The notes below the pieces were generated by a model. The model saw nothing but the letters and a program-made list of their open reading frames with translations, was not told the DNA's origin and ran no database searches. Shown piece after piece: positions 26,802 to 34,774 of a stretch of 64,000 nucleotides of DNA. Position 1 is the first letter of the stretch. Every line of letters begins with the position of its first letter. The translations under genes were made by a program, and so were the position numbers. The DNA comes from Flavobacterium sp. Root186 (GTDB lineage Bacteria; Bacteroidota; Bacteroidia; Flavobacteriales; Flavobacteriaceae), in assembly GCF_001428525.1 (NCBI RefSeq), contig NZ_LMHW01000015.1:62352-126351 (forward strand), read 5' to 3'.

Positions 26802-27287
26802 TTATTCGATTACCCGGTTTACTTGTTCGAAAGAATTTTTATAATAAGCTTCTTTTGTAGAAGAAATGATAACACCTTTTGAAGTAGAAGAATGTATAAA
26901 TTTAATTTCATTTGAATTTACTTCGGTAATAAGCCCAACATGATTGATCTGCTTACTTTTATTTGTTTTAAAGAAAATTAAATCACCTTTTTTTGCATCA
27001 TTAAGCGGAATTATTTTTCCAATTTTTGCTTGTTCAAAAGAACTTCTCGGTAGTTTTATATTTTCAGATTCAAAAGTCGTATATACTAAACCAGAACAGT
27101 CGAAACCACTTTTTGTAGTTCCACCCGCTTTGTATTTAACACCAATATTATCTGTCGCAGTTTCAATTAAATTCTTTACAATAGATCTGTTTTCTTTTTT
27201 CGATTCACTTTTGTTCACAACAGTCGAAGTCGATTTACAAGAAACCAATATGATTGATAAAAGAAGGAAAACGAATATTTTTTTCAA
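26802..27287 (-). CDS. NlpC/P60 (C40) cell-wall peptidase lipoprotein
   Basis: 161-aa lipoprotein (lipobox LVSC, Cys17) with a C40 catalytic domain: Cys64 in FDCSGL, His116 in NHVGLI, His132 in FIHSS. Family members cleave gamma-D-Glu-diaminopimelate bonds in peptidoglycan stem peptides. The start is a TTG at 27287, because no in-frame ATG gives a signal peptide. It starts 12 bases after the lpxB stop, so it is probably transcribed with lpxB. Confidence 0.9.
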   Translation of the reverse strand: MKKIFVFLLLSIILVSCKSTSTVVNKSESKKENRSIVKNLIETATDNIGVKYKAGGTTKSGFDCSGLVYTTFESENIKLPRSSFEQAKIGKIIPLNDAKKGDLIFFKTNKSKQINHVGLITEVNSNEIKFIHSSTSKGVIISSTKEAYYKNSFEQVNRVIE

Positions 27288-27298
27288 AACAGAAATGT

Positions 27299-28414
27299 TT
27301 AAGATTTTAAATCGGCAACAATAAGTTTAGCTGTTTTTTTGCTTGCACCAACGCCGCCTAGTTTTTGCTCTAAAATATCATAGTTTTTTAACAGTTTTTC
27401 GCGGTGAGAAGGTTCGAGTAATTTGTTCAATTCTTCTTTGATTCGTTTTGTGTTACATTCACTTTGAATCAATTCAGTTACAACTTCCTGATCCATAATT
27501 AAATTGACAAGCGAAATATATTTTAAAGTAATAATTCGTTTTGCAATTTGATAAGAAATGGCGCTTCCTTTATAACAAACCACTTCGGGAACTTTAAAAA
27601 GAGCTGTTTCTAAAGTTGCTGTTCCGGATGTAACCAATGCCGCAGTCGAAGAACGCAATAAATCATAGGTTTTGTTGGAAACAAACGCAATGTTTTTGTT
27701 TTTAATAAACTGCTGGTAAAATTCATAATCCTGACTTGGTGCACCGGCAATAACGAATTCATAATCCTGAAAATCATCTACAACACTCAGCATTACACTT
27801 AGCATTTTAGTAATTTCCTGTTTACGGCTTCCCGGTAAAACAGCAATAATTGGTTTTTCGCCTAACTTGTTTTCTTCTCTAAAAACAGTTTCATCAAAAG
27901 CAGGCTGATTCTGAATAGCATCAATCAAAGGATGCCCAACAAAATCTACAGGAAAATGATGTTTGTCTTCATAAAAACTTTTTTCAAAAGGCAAAATCAC
28001 GAACATTTTATCAACATCTTGTTTTATAGCATTGATGCGGTTTTCTTTCCAGGCCCAAATTTGAGGAGAAATATAATAATGCGTTTTGTAATTCAATTCT
28101 TTAGCCCATTTTGCAATACGCATATTAAAGCCCGGATAATCAATAAAAATTAAAACATCGGGTTTAAATTCAGCGATATCTTTTTTGCAGAATTTTATAT
28201 TGTTTAAAATCGTTTTTAAGTTAAAAACCACTTCAATAAATCCCATAAAAGCTAATTCGCGATAATGTTTTACCAATGTTCCGCCGGCTTTTTGCATTAA
28301 ATCACCGCCCCAAAATCTAATGTCGGCCTGAGGATCTTCCTCGTATAATGCTTTCATTAAATTAGAACCGTGTAAATCTCCAGAAGCTTCGCCAGCTATT
28401 ATGTAATATTTCAT
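27299..28414 (-). CDS. lpxB: Lipid-A-disaccharide synthase
   Basis: 371-aa GT19 glycosyltransferase that condenses UDP-diacylglucosamine with lipid X to lipid A disaccharide. Landmarks: GEASGDLHGSNLMKAL at the N-terminus, FIDYPGFNMRIAKWAKELN, the VLPGSRKQEI loop, and VTSGTATLETALFKVPEVVCYKGSAISYQIAKR near the C-terminus. A TATCTTTG box on the reverse strand (28438-28445) may give it a promoter of its own in addition to read-through from surE. Confidence 0.95.
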   Translation of the reverse strand: MKYYIIAGEASGDLHGSNLMKALYEEDPQADIRFWGGDLMQKAGGTLVKHYRELAFMGFIEVVFNLKTILNNIKFCKKDIAEFKPDVLIFIDYPGFNMRIAKWAKELNYKTHYYISPQIWAWKENRINAIKQDVDKMFVILPFEKSFYEDKHHFPVDFVGHPLIDAIQNQPAFDETVFREENKLGEKPIIAVLPGSRKQEITKMLSVMLSVVDDFQDYEFVIAGAPSQDYEFYQQFIKNKNIAFVSNKTYDLLRSSTAALVTSGTATLETALFKVPEVVCYKGSAISYQIAKRIITLKYISLVNLIMDQEVVTELIQSECNTKRIKEELNKLLEPSHREKLLKNYDILEQKLGGVGASKKTAKLIVADLKS

Positions 28415-28437
28415 ATCAACGAATTTTTATTGCAGCA

Positions 28438-28445
28438 CAAAGATA
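28438..28445 (-). promoter_or_regulatory. Putative -7 box for lpxB
   Basis: Reverse-strand TATCTTTG, a perfect TAnnTTTG, 24 bases before the lpxB ATG. No good -33 TTTG at the usual distance. Confidence 0.35.
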
Positions 28446-28449
28446 GGAT

Positions 28450-28722
28450 TTAAATAATTATGGTCGAAATTGCTAAAACAATCACGGCTAAAATCACGCC
28501 TCTGGCCATCATTTCTTTGTTTCTTTTTAAGAGAATTAAAAAAACAGGAAGATCTAAAACAGCCCCAATTGTAATCACTTTTCCTAAATATCCCATTTCT
28601 CTAATAGTTTGAATTCCGGCCGGAAGATCAAATTTTGTAAAAAATTTGATAAACAAATAACTTCCAAGAAGCGAAGTAAAAATTCCAACAATAAATCCGA
28701 TTACGAGTTCTTTTTTATCCAT
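28450..28722 (-). CDS. Small membrane protein between surE and lpxB
   Basis: 90 aa with about three hydrophobic segments (5-25, 45-63, 70-90). It overlaps surE by 8 bases and precedes lpxB by 35, so it is in the operon. I have seen unnamed proteins of this size at this position in flavobacteria, but know no function. No catalytic motif. Confidence 0.75.
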   Translation of the reverse strand: MDKKELVIGFIVGIFTSLLGSYLFIKFFTKFDLPAGIQTIREMGYLGKVITIGAVLDLPVFLILLKRNKEMMARGVILAVIVLAISTIII

Positions 28723-29494
28723 TTAATTTCCATGTATTAAGTTGCTGCATTGTATGATGTGCGGTTAAGTCGAATTGAACAGGAACTACCGAAATATATC
28801 CGTTTTCAAGTGCCCATTCGTCTGTATCTTCGCCATTGTCTTCGTTTGTAAATTTGCCCGTTAACCAGTAATAATCTTTGCCATAAGGAGTTTGTCTTTT
28901 GTCAAATTTTTGGGCATAATAGGCTTTCGCCTGACGGCAGATTTTTATTCCTTTGATTTCTTTTTCGCTCAATTTCGGAAAGTTAACATTTAAAACCACT
29001 CCAGCAGGAAGTTTATTTTTTAATGTTTCTAAAGCTATTTTTTTTACGAATGCTTTAGCAGGTTCAAAATCGGCATTCCAGTCAAAATCCAAAAGAGAAA
29101 AACCAATCGCCTGGATTCCTTCAATTCCGGCTTCGACAGCGGCGCTCATTGTTCCCGAATAAATCACATTTATAGAAGAATTTGATCCGTGATTAATTCC
29201 CGAAACACACAAGTCCGGTTTTCTTTTTAAAATCTCATTTACAGCCAGTTTTACACAGTCTACAGGTGTTCCGGAACAGCTGTATTCTGTAATTGTGTCA
29301 TCATCTTTAGAAATTTTATCCAGAAATAAAGTATTATTTATGGTAATTGCGTGTCCCATTGCACTCTGAGGCTTGTCTGGAGCGACTACAATTACATCGC
29401 CAATAGTTTCCATGACGCTTATTAAAGCTCTGATTCCGGGAGCCAGAATTCCGTCGTCATTCGTAACTAATATTAAAGGTTTTTCGTCTTTCAT
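28715..29494 (-). CDS. surE: 5'/3'-nucleotidase SurE
   Basis: 259-aa metal-dependent nucleotidase. Landmarks: VTNDDGILAPGI at the N-terminus (metal-binding DD), VVAPDKPQSAMGHAIT, CSGTPVDCVKLA and SGINHGSNSSINVIYSGTMSAAVEA. It dephosphorylates nucleoside monophosphates and links to stationary-phase survival in other bacteria. A CAAATGTA (reverse TACATTTG, 29541-29548) could be its -7 box. Confidence 0.96.
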   Translation of the reverse strand: MKDEKPLILVTNDDGILAPGIRALISVMETIGDVIVVAPDKPQSAMGHAITINNTLFLDKISKDDDTITEYSCSGTPVDCVKLAVNEILKRKPDLCVSGINHGSNSSINVIYSGTMSAAVEAGIEGIQAIGFSLLDFDWNADFEPAKAFVKKIALETLKNKLPAGVVLNVNFPKLSEKEIKGIKICRQAKAYYAQKFDKRQTPYGKDYYWLTGKFTNEDNGEDTDEWALENGYISVVPVQFDLTAHHTMQQLNTWKLNG

Positions 29495-29659
29495 GCTGCA
29501 TTTTCCATTTTTGATTTATCAAAATAAAAGCTTGTTAGAGCAAATGTAGTAACAGATTTTGGTAGAATACTAACAAATAAATAAAAATTGTAAACTAAAT
29601 TCCAGAAGACTTTTAAGCATCAAACATTTTTATATCTTTAACAAAAAATTATACTGATC

Positions 29660-29693
29660 TTGGCATGTTAGCATAGTTTTTGCCGTAACTTAG
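29660..29693 (+). promoter_or_regulatory. Putative promoter of the C-terminal processing protease
   Basis: TTG (29660-29662), 23-base spacer, TAACTTAG (29686-29693), ending 13 bases before the start codon. It is at the upper limit of accepted spacing and its -7 box is imperfect. Confidence 0.35.
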
Positions 29694-29706
29694 ATTAAAA
29701 AATTTG

Positions 29707-31890
29707 ATGAATGCTATTATTAAGTTTATGAAAAGAAATTATAAAATACTTATAGCCGTATTATGCTTGTCTTTAACCCTGTTTGCTTTTAAAATAAATG
29801 CTGACAAGAATGATGATCCGGACCCAAATAAAGACAAGACACTTTTAGAATTATTGGCTTTTGTTATTGAAAAAGGACACTACAGTCCGGCTGAAATAAA
29901 TGACGAATTTTCGAAAGGTATTTTTAAAGACTATATCGAAGCATTAGACCCTTCGAAAAGATTTTTCCTGCAATCTGATATTGATGAATTTAAACAATAT
30001 GAGTTAATGCTGGACGATCAGTTTTTGAATAAAGATTTGACATTTTTTAATTTGACTTATACAAGGTTGATGAAGAGAATGGAAGAAAGCAAAAAACGTT
30101 ACAAAACGATTTTAGCACAGCCATTTAATTATACAACAGATGAGACTTTTAATGCAGATTATGAGAAGCTTCCGTATGCAAAAAACTTAACGGAGATCAA
30201 TGAAAGATGGAGAAAACAAATTAAATTATCTACACTTTCATCTCTTGTAACAAAGCAAAAAATTGAAGAAGAGAAAAAGAAAAAAGATCCTTCTTATCAG
30301 GAAAAATCTTTTGATGCTTTAGAAAAAGATACACGCGAAAGTTCATTAAAATCTTTAGATGATAATTTTAGCGTAATTAAAGATTTGAATAAAGATTACT
30401 GGTTTTCAGTGTATTTGAATTCAATCATGGCTCGTTTTGACCCTCATACAAGTTATTTTGCCCCAGAAGAAAAAGATCGTTTTGATGTAAATATCAGCGG
30501 AAAATTAGAAGGAATCGGAGCAAGATTAACAAAGAAAAATGATTTCACTCAAATTGATGAGTTAATTTCTGGCGGACCGGCATGGAAAGGAAAACAACTT
30601 GAAGCTGGAGATTTAATCCTGAAAGTAGCTCAAGGAAACGAAGAACCTGTGGATGTTGTCGGAATGCGTCTTGATGATGTTGTGAAAAAAATCAAAGGTC
30701 ATAAAGGAACCGAAGTAAAACTTACCGTTAAAAAAGTGGACGGAAGTATTAAAGTAATTTCAATTATCAGAGATGTTGTTGAAATTGAAGAAACGTATGC
30801 AAAATCAAGCATTGTTGAGAAAAACGGATTAAAATACGGCGTTATTTATCTGCCTAAATTTTATATCGATTTTGAAAATAAAGACGGTCGTGATGCCGGA
30901 AAAGACATTGCTCTTGAAGTAGAAAGACTGAAAAAAGAAAACATAAACGGTATTGTTCTTGACGTTCGTGACGACGGTGGGGGATCTCTTTCAACGGTTG
31001 TTGATATTGCAGGTTTATTTATTGAAGAAGGGCCAATTGTTCAGGTAAAATCTGCTGGTAAAAAGAAAGAAGTTTTATACGATAAAGATAAAAAAATAGA
31101 GTGGGACGGACCATTGGTAATTATGGTTAACAGTTTCTCTGCTTCGGCTTCTGAAATTTTAGCAGCTGCAATTCAGGATTACAAACGTGGTGTTATCATT
31201 GGCAGTAAACAAACTTACGGTAAAGGAACAGTACAAAATGTACTTGATTTGAACCAATTTGTTCGTAATGCAAGTTACGGAGATTTAGGAGCTTTGAAAA
31301 TTACAGGTCAAAAATTCTATAGAATTAACGGAGGTTCAACTCAATTAGAAGGCGTTCATAGTGACGTGGTTATGCCAGATCGTTATGCTTACCTAAAAAT
31401 GGGAGAACGCGATATTGACAATGCAATGCCATGGGATAAAATTGACCCGGCTGATTACAGCACTTGGACTTCTAACGAAAACTTTACTAAGGCTATCGAA
31501 AAAAGTAAAAACAGAATTTTACAAAATCCTCAATTTAAATTAATTGAAGACAATGCGAAATGGATCGATATTAAGAATAAAGAAAACATATACAGCTTGA
31601 ACATCAATAGTTTTAAACAAACTCAGGAACAAGTTGAAAATGAAGGAAAAAAATATAAACCAATTTCTGATTATAAAAACAGTTTAGTGTTTAGATCATT
31701 GCCTTACGAAGAGGTTGAAATGAATAATGATGCTACATTAAAAGAAAAAAGAGAAGCTTGGCACCAGGCATTATCTAAGGATGTTTATGTTGAAGAAGCA
31801 TTAAATGTTTTAGATGATTTACAATCTAAATCTTTAGTAAAAGCTGGCGTTTCTCCTAAAATGAAAAAAGATAAATTGGTGAAATCGTAA
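29707..31890 (+). CDS. C-terminal (tail-specific) processing peptidase, S41 family, Prc-like
   Basis: 727-aa periplasmic serine protease. N-terminal anchor or signal helix (about 10-28), TSP_N-like helical region with SKRFFLQSDIDEF, a PDZ domain (about 250-340, with ISGKLEGIGARL and ISGGPAWKG), an S41 catalytic core with VNSFSASASEILAAAIQDYKR (nucleophile Ser within about 478-482) and the catalytic Lys in TYGKGTVQ, then a DUF3340-like C-terminal tail. Prc trims or degrades proteins with non-polar C-termini, including cell-wall hydrolase regulators. ATG at 29707; an inner ATG at 29728 is also possible. Confidence 0.94.
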   Translation: MNAIIKFMKRNYKILIAVLCLSLTLFAFKINADKNDDPDPNKDKTLLELLAFVIEKGHYSPAEINDEFSKGIFKDYIEALDPSKRFFLQSDIDEFKQYELMLDDQFLNKDLTFFNLTYTRLMKRMEESKKRYKTILAQPFNYTTDETFNADYEKLPYAKNLTEINERWRKQIKLSTLSSLVTKQKIEEEKKKKDPSYQEKSFDALEKDTRESSLKSLDDNFSVIKDLNKDYWFSVYLNSIMARFDPHTSYFAPEEKDRFDVNISGKLEGIGARLTKKNDFTQIDELISGGPAWKGKQLEAGDLILKVAQGNEEPVDVVGMRLDDVVKKIKGHKGTEVKLTVKKVDGSIKVISIIRDVVEIEETYAKSSIVEKNGLKYGVIYLPKFYIDFENKDGRDAGKDIALEVERLKKENINGIVLDVRDDGGGSLSTVVDIAGLFIEEGPIVQVKSAGKKKEVLYDKDKKIEWDGPLVIMVNSFSASASEILAAAIQDYKRGVIIGSKQTYGKGTVQNVLDLNQFVRNASYGDLGALKITGQKFYRINGGSTQLEGVHSDVVMPDRYAYLKMGERDIDNAMPWDKIDPADYSTWTSNENFTKAIEKSKNRILQNPQFKLIEDNAKWIDIKNKENIYSLNINSFKQTQEQVENEGKKYKPISDYKNSLVFRSLPYEEVEMNNDATLKEKREAWHQALSKDVYVEEALNVLDDLQSKSLVKAGVSPKMKKDKLVKS

Positions 31891-31916
31891 AGATTTTAAA
31901 ATTTTAATTTGTTATA

Positions 31917-31954
31917 AAAAACGCTTCTTAAAGTAATTTATGAAGCGTTTTTTA
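31917..31954 (+). terminator. Intrinsic terminator after the Prc-like gene
   Basis: Stem AAAACGCTTC / GAAGCGTTTT with a 15-16 base loop and T run. Confidence 0.8.
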
Positions 31955-31976
31955 GTTTAAAAATAAAGTAGTATTT

Positions 31977-32756
31977 ATGAAAAATATTTTAGTTTTCGGG
32001 TTAATTGGTTTAGCATTACTTTCTTGTAAAAAAGAAAATGAAACTGCAGATGGAGTGGTAAAAACAGAAAATTCATTTGTTTCAGACCAAAGTAGTGCTG
32101 GTTCTTTGTATACAATTGCTTATCAGCCAACTTCGACCACAAATCAAATTGTTGAGCATAAATATTACACACTTTCTTATAATGAAAAGTTTGAGCAGGC
32201 CGAATGGGTTGCTTATGAATTGAAGAAAGAATATCTAAAAAATGGAAATTACAAACGCCCCTATTTTATTGAAGATCCAAAAGTAACAACTGGTTCTGCA
32301 GACTGGAGAAACTATAAAAAATCAGGTTATGATAAAGGGCATCTTTGTCCTGCCGGCGATATGGAATTTAGCGAAGATGCTTATAATGATACTTTTTATA
32401 CTTCTAATATTTCGCCTCAAAGGCATGATTTTAATAGCGGAATCTGGAACAGAATAGAGCAGAAAACACGTTACTGGGCTGGAAAATATAATGATATTTA
32501 TGTAGTTACTGGCGGAATCCTGGAGGATTCAGATAAAAAAATAGGAACAGAAAAAGTTTCTGTCCCTAAATATTTTTATAAAATTGTTTTAGCTAAATCA
32601 GGAAAAGAACATAAAGCAATCGCTTTTTTGGTTCCGAACGAAGACAGCGATAAACCAATTTATGATTTCGTGGTTCCTGTCGAAACTCTGGAAAAAATGA
32701 CCGGAATTGATTTCTTCCCCAATTTAAAAAACTTAAAAAGCAGTAAGGACTTTTAA
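31977..32756 (+). CDS. DNA/RNA non-specific endonuclease lipoprotein
   Basis: 259 aa. Lipobox LLSC (Cys17), so envelope-anchored. Beta-beta-alpha-metal nuclease core: YDKGHLCPAGD with the general base His122 (the usual DRGH reads DKGH here) and TSNISPQRHDFNSGIWNRIE with the Mg-binding Asn. Such nucleases degrade extracellular DNA and RNA, for nutrition or matrix turnover. The 3' end overlaps the convergent rpe gene by 24 bases. Confidence 0.92.
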   Translation: MKNILVFGLIGLALLSCKKENETADGVVKTENSFVSDQSSAGSLYTIAYQPTSTTNQIVEHKYYTLSYNEKFEQAEWVAYELKKEYLKNGNYKRPYFIEDPKVTTGSADWRNYKKSGYDKGHLCPAGDMEFSEDAYNDTFYTSNISPQRHDFNSGIWNRIEQKTRYWAGKYNDIYVVTGGILEDSDKKIGTEKVSVPKYFYKIVLAKSGKEHKAIAFLVPNEDSDKPIYDFVVPVETLEKMTGIDFFPNLKNLKSSKDF

Positions 32757-33395
32757 ATCTGCAATTGTCTGAGTTGGATTTTCTGCTTTAAAAACAAAGC
32801 TTCCGGCAACCAAAACATTCGCTCCGGCTTCTACTAATTGTTTTGCATTTTTGCTTGTTACACCGCCATCAATCTCAATTAATGTTGAAGTATTTTTGCG
32901 TGTAATTAAAGCTTTTAGTTTTTTTACTTTATCATAAGTGTTTTTAATAAACGACTGCCCTCCAAAACCAGGATTCACACTCATAATGCAAACTAAATCA
33001 ATATCATTAATAACGTCTTCTAACAAGTCAATATTAGTGTGAGGATTAATAGCAACTCCAGCTTTCATTCCTTCGGCTTTAATAGCCTGAAGTGTTCTGT
33101 GTAAATGTGTGCAGGCTTCGTAATGTACAGTTAAACCGTTAGCGCCTAAATCAGCGAATGTTTTAATATAACGATCCGGGTCGATAATCATTAAATGCAC
33201 ATCAATATATTTTTTTGCATGTTTAGAAATAGCTTCTAAAACAGGCATTCCAAAAGAAATATTCGGAACAAAAACTCCATCCATAATATCGATATGGAAC
33301 CAATCAGCCTGGCTGTTATTAATCATTTCGATATCGCGCTGTAGATTTGCAAAATCGGCAGCAAGAACAGAAGGAGCAATAAGTGTATTTTTCAT
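32733..33395 (-). CDS. rpe: Ribulose-phosphate 3-epimerase
   Basis: 220-aa TIM-barrel enzyme interconverting ribulose-5-phosphate and xylulose-5-phosphate. Landmarks: IAPSVLAADFANLQRDI, HIDIMDGVFVPNISFG, VNPGFGGQSFI, IEIDGGV and VLVAGSFVF. Metal ligands (His and Asp of HIDIMDG) are present. A promoter lies just upstream, sharing sequence with the intergenic repeat. Confidence 0.97.
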   Translation of the reverse strand: MKNTLIAPSVLAADFANLQRDIEMINNSQADWFHIDIMDGVFVPNISFGMPVLEAISKHAKKYIDVHLMIIDPDRYIKTFADLGANGLTVHYEACTHLHRTLQAIKAEGMKAGVAINPHTNIDLLEDVINDIDLVCIMSVNPGFGGQSFIKNTYDKVKKLKALITRKNTSTLIEIDGGVTSKNAKQLVEAGANVLVAGSFVFKAENPTQTIADLKVLTAF

Positions 33396-33419
33396 TGTGA
33401 AGTAGTGTGTTGTTTTTTA

Positions 33420-33452
33420 CAAAGATAATTGTTTAACCGCAAAGCACGCAAA
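33420..33452 (-). promoter_or_regulatory. Promoter of rpe, partly inside an intergenic repeat
   Basis: Reverse-strand TTTG (33449-33452), 21-base spacer, TATCTTTG (33420-33427). The -33 TTTG is supplied by the first arm of the CGCAAAG inverted repeat. Confidence 0.55.
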
Positions 33453-33577
33453 GATTTTTGGTTTGTAAGTTTCTTTTAAATAAACGCAAAGTTCGCAAAG
33501 CTTTGTGTTTCTCTGTGTTTTTAAAGAACAAAAAACTTTGTGAACTTTGCGTAAATCTTTGCGTGCTTTGCTGTTAA
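33433..33577. repeat. CGCAAAG-type inverted repeat element (145 bases)
   Basis: Outer arms 33433-33457 and 33553-33577 are reverse complements with one mismatch in 25. Inner arms (ACGCAAAGTTCGCAAAG and its partner around 33535-33552) also pair, so the element can form a long hairpin or cruciform. A partial copy is at 7621-7686. It has no terminal target duplication or ORF that I can see. Together with the neighbouring features it fills the 343-base gap between rpe and rpoD. Confidence 0.8.
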
Positions 33578-33589
33578 AAAGAAGAAATA

Positions 33590-33616
33590 AAAAACTCCGG
33601 TAATCAGCCGGAGTTT
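33590..33616 (-). terminator. Intrinsic terminator downstream of rpoD
   Basis: Reverse-strand stem AAACTCCGG / CCGGAGTTT with a 7-base loop and T run. It is about 120 bases after the rpoD stop. Confidence 0.75.
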
Positions 33617-33663
33617 CAATCATCAATCAAAAAACGAACAGTCAATCAAACTGTTGTTTACTG

Positions 33664-33738
33664 TTTAGTCGAAAGTCAAATGTCTTAAAGTCAAAAGAGA
33701 CTTTTGGACTTTATGAACTTTCTAACTTTAAGACTAAA
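33664..33738. repeat. AGTC/GACTT-rich imperfect inverted repeat abutting the rpoD stop
   Basis: Left arm (33664-33697, TTTAGTC...AAAGTCAAAAG) and right arm (33701-33738, CTTTTGGACTTT...AAGACTAAA) are imperfect reverse complements. The right arm ends one base before the rpoD stop codon, so the rpoD mRNA 3' end would carry this hairpin. Confidence 0.65.
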
Positions 33739-34602
33739 TTAGCCTAAATAAGTTTTAAGAATTTTACTTCTTGAAGTATGTTTTAATCTACGGATTGCTT
33801 TTTCTTTAATCTGACGAACACGCTCACGAGTTAAGTCGAAAGTTTCACCAATTTCTTCTAAAGTCATTGGGTGCTGATCGCCAAGACCAAAATACAAACG
33901 AACAACATCTGCCTCTCTTGGAGTTAATGTTTCTAATGAACGCTCGATTTCAGTACGTAATGATTCGTGAATTAACTCTCTGTCCGGGTTTGGAGATTCT
34001 CCAGAACGTAAAACGTCATAAAGGTTAGAATCTTCACCTTCAACAAGAGGTGCATCCATTGATAAGTGGCGGCCAGAGTTTTTCATAGACTCTTTTACGT
34101 CATTTACTGTCATGTCAAGTTCTTTTGCAATTTCTTCAGCAGAAGGCGGACGCTCATTAGACTGCTCTAATAACGCATACATTTTGTTGATTTTATTGAT
34201 AGAACCAATTTTGTTTAATGGTAAACGAACAATACGTGATTGTTCTGCAAGAGCCTGAAGGATCGATTGACGAATCCACCATACGGCATAAGAAATGAAT
34301 TTAAAACCACGAGTTTCATCAAAACGCTGTGCAGCTTTAATAAGACCTAAGTTTCCTTCATTAATTAAATCAGGAAGAGTTAATCCTTGATTTTGATATT
34401 GTTTAGCAACCGATACAACGAAACGTAGGTTGGCTTTTGTTAATTTTTCTAAAGCTCTTTGATCACCAGCCTTTATTCTTTGTGCTAATTCTACCTCTTC
34501 ATCAGCGGTAATTAGGTCAACTTTTCCGATTTCTTGTAGATATTTATCTAACGATGCAGTTTCACGATTGGTTACCTGCTTGGTGATTTTAAGTTGTCTC
34601 AT
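33739..34602 (-). CDS. rpoD: Primary RNA polymerase sigma factor (RpoD/SigA)
   Basis: 287 aa. Region 1.2 (about 15-45, DKYLQEIGKVDLITADEEVELAQRIK), region 2 with LRFVVSVAKQYQNQGLTLPDLINEGNLGLIKAAQRFDE and the -10 melting block FISYAVWWIRQSI, region 3 (about 130-210) and region 4 with TLEEIGETFDLTRERVRQIKEKAIRRL. Region 1.1 and the non-conserved insert of E. coli sigma-70 are absent, as is usual for Bacteroidota primary sigmas. The short form recognises the TTTG/TAnnTTTG promoters seen throughout this window. Unlike most genes here it has a strong Shine-Dalgarno-like GAGGAGA about 12 bases before the ATG. Confidence 0.97.
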   Translation of the reverse strand: MRQLKITKQVTNRETASLDKYLQEIGKVDLITADEEVELAQRIKAGDQRALEKLTKANLRFVVSVAKQYQNQGLTLPDLINEGNLGLIKAAQRFDETRGFKFISYAVWWIRQSILQALAEQSRIVRLPLNKIGSINKINKMYALLEQSNERPPSAEEIAKELDMTVNDVKESMKNSGRHLSMDAPLVEGEDSNLYDVLRSGESPNPDRELIHESLRTEIERSLETLTPREADVVRLYFGLGDQHPMTLEEIGETFDLTRERVRQIKEKAIRRLKHTSRSKILKTYLG

Positions 34603-34694
34603 GTTATTTGTCTCCTCAATTTTTAAGTGTACAAGTGGTTATACGTATGAAGTTTCAAAAAAGTTACAAATTGTATCAAAAATAATTTGTTTTT

Positions 34695-34734
34695 TTTGAA
34701 AAATAAAAAACCTGTCTGGAAATAGACAGGTTTT
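34695..34734 (-). terminator. Intrinsic terminator of the DUF4249 operon
   Basis: Reverse-strand stem AAAACCTGTCT / AGACAGGTTTT (34707-34734) followed by a T-rich tract. It is about 40 bases after the stop of the last operon gene. Confidence 0.85.
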
Positions 34735-34774
34735 GAGGATGTTATGATATTTCTTTTGAAATTTAAAAATTCAA

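Noticed and set aside
29660..29685. TTGGCAT...TTTTTGCC resembling a sigma-54 promoter before the Prc-like gene
   Set aside because: The GG and GC elements are 18 bases apart instead of 10, so it does not fit sigma-54 geometry.
33417..33626. 69-codon reverse ORF between rpe and rpoD
   Set aside because: It is composed of the CGCAAAG inverted repeat and a terminator hairpin; no coding character.
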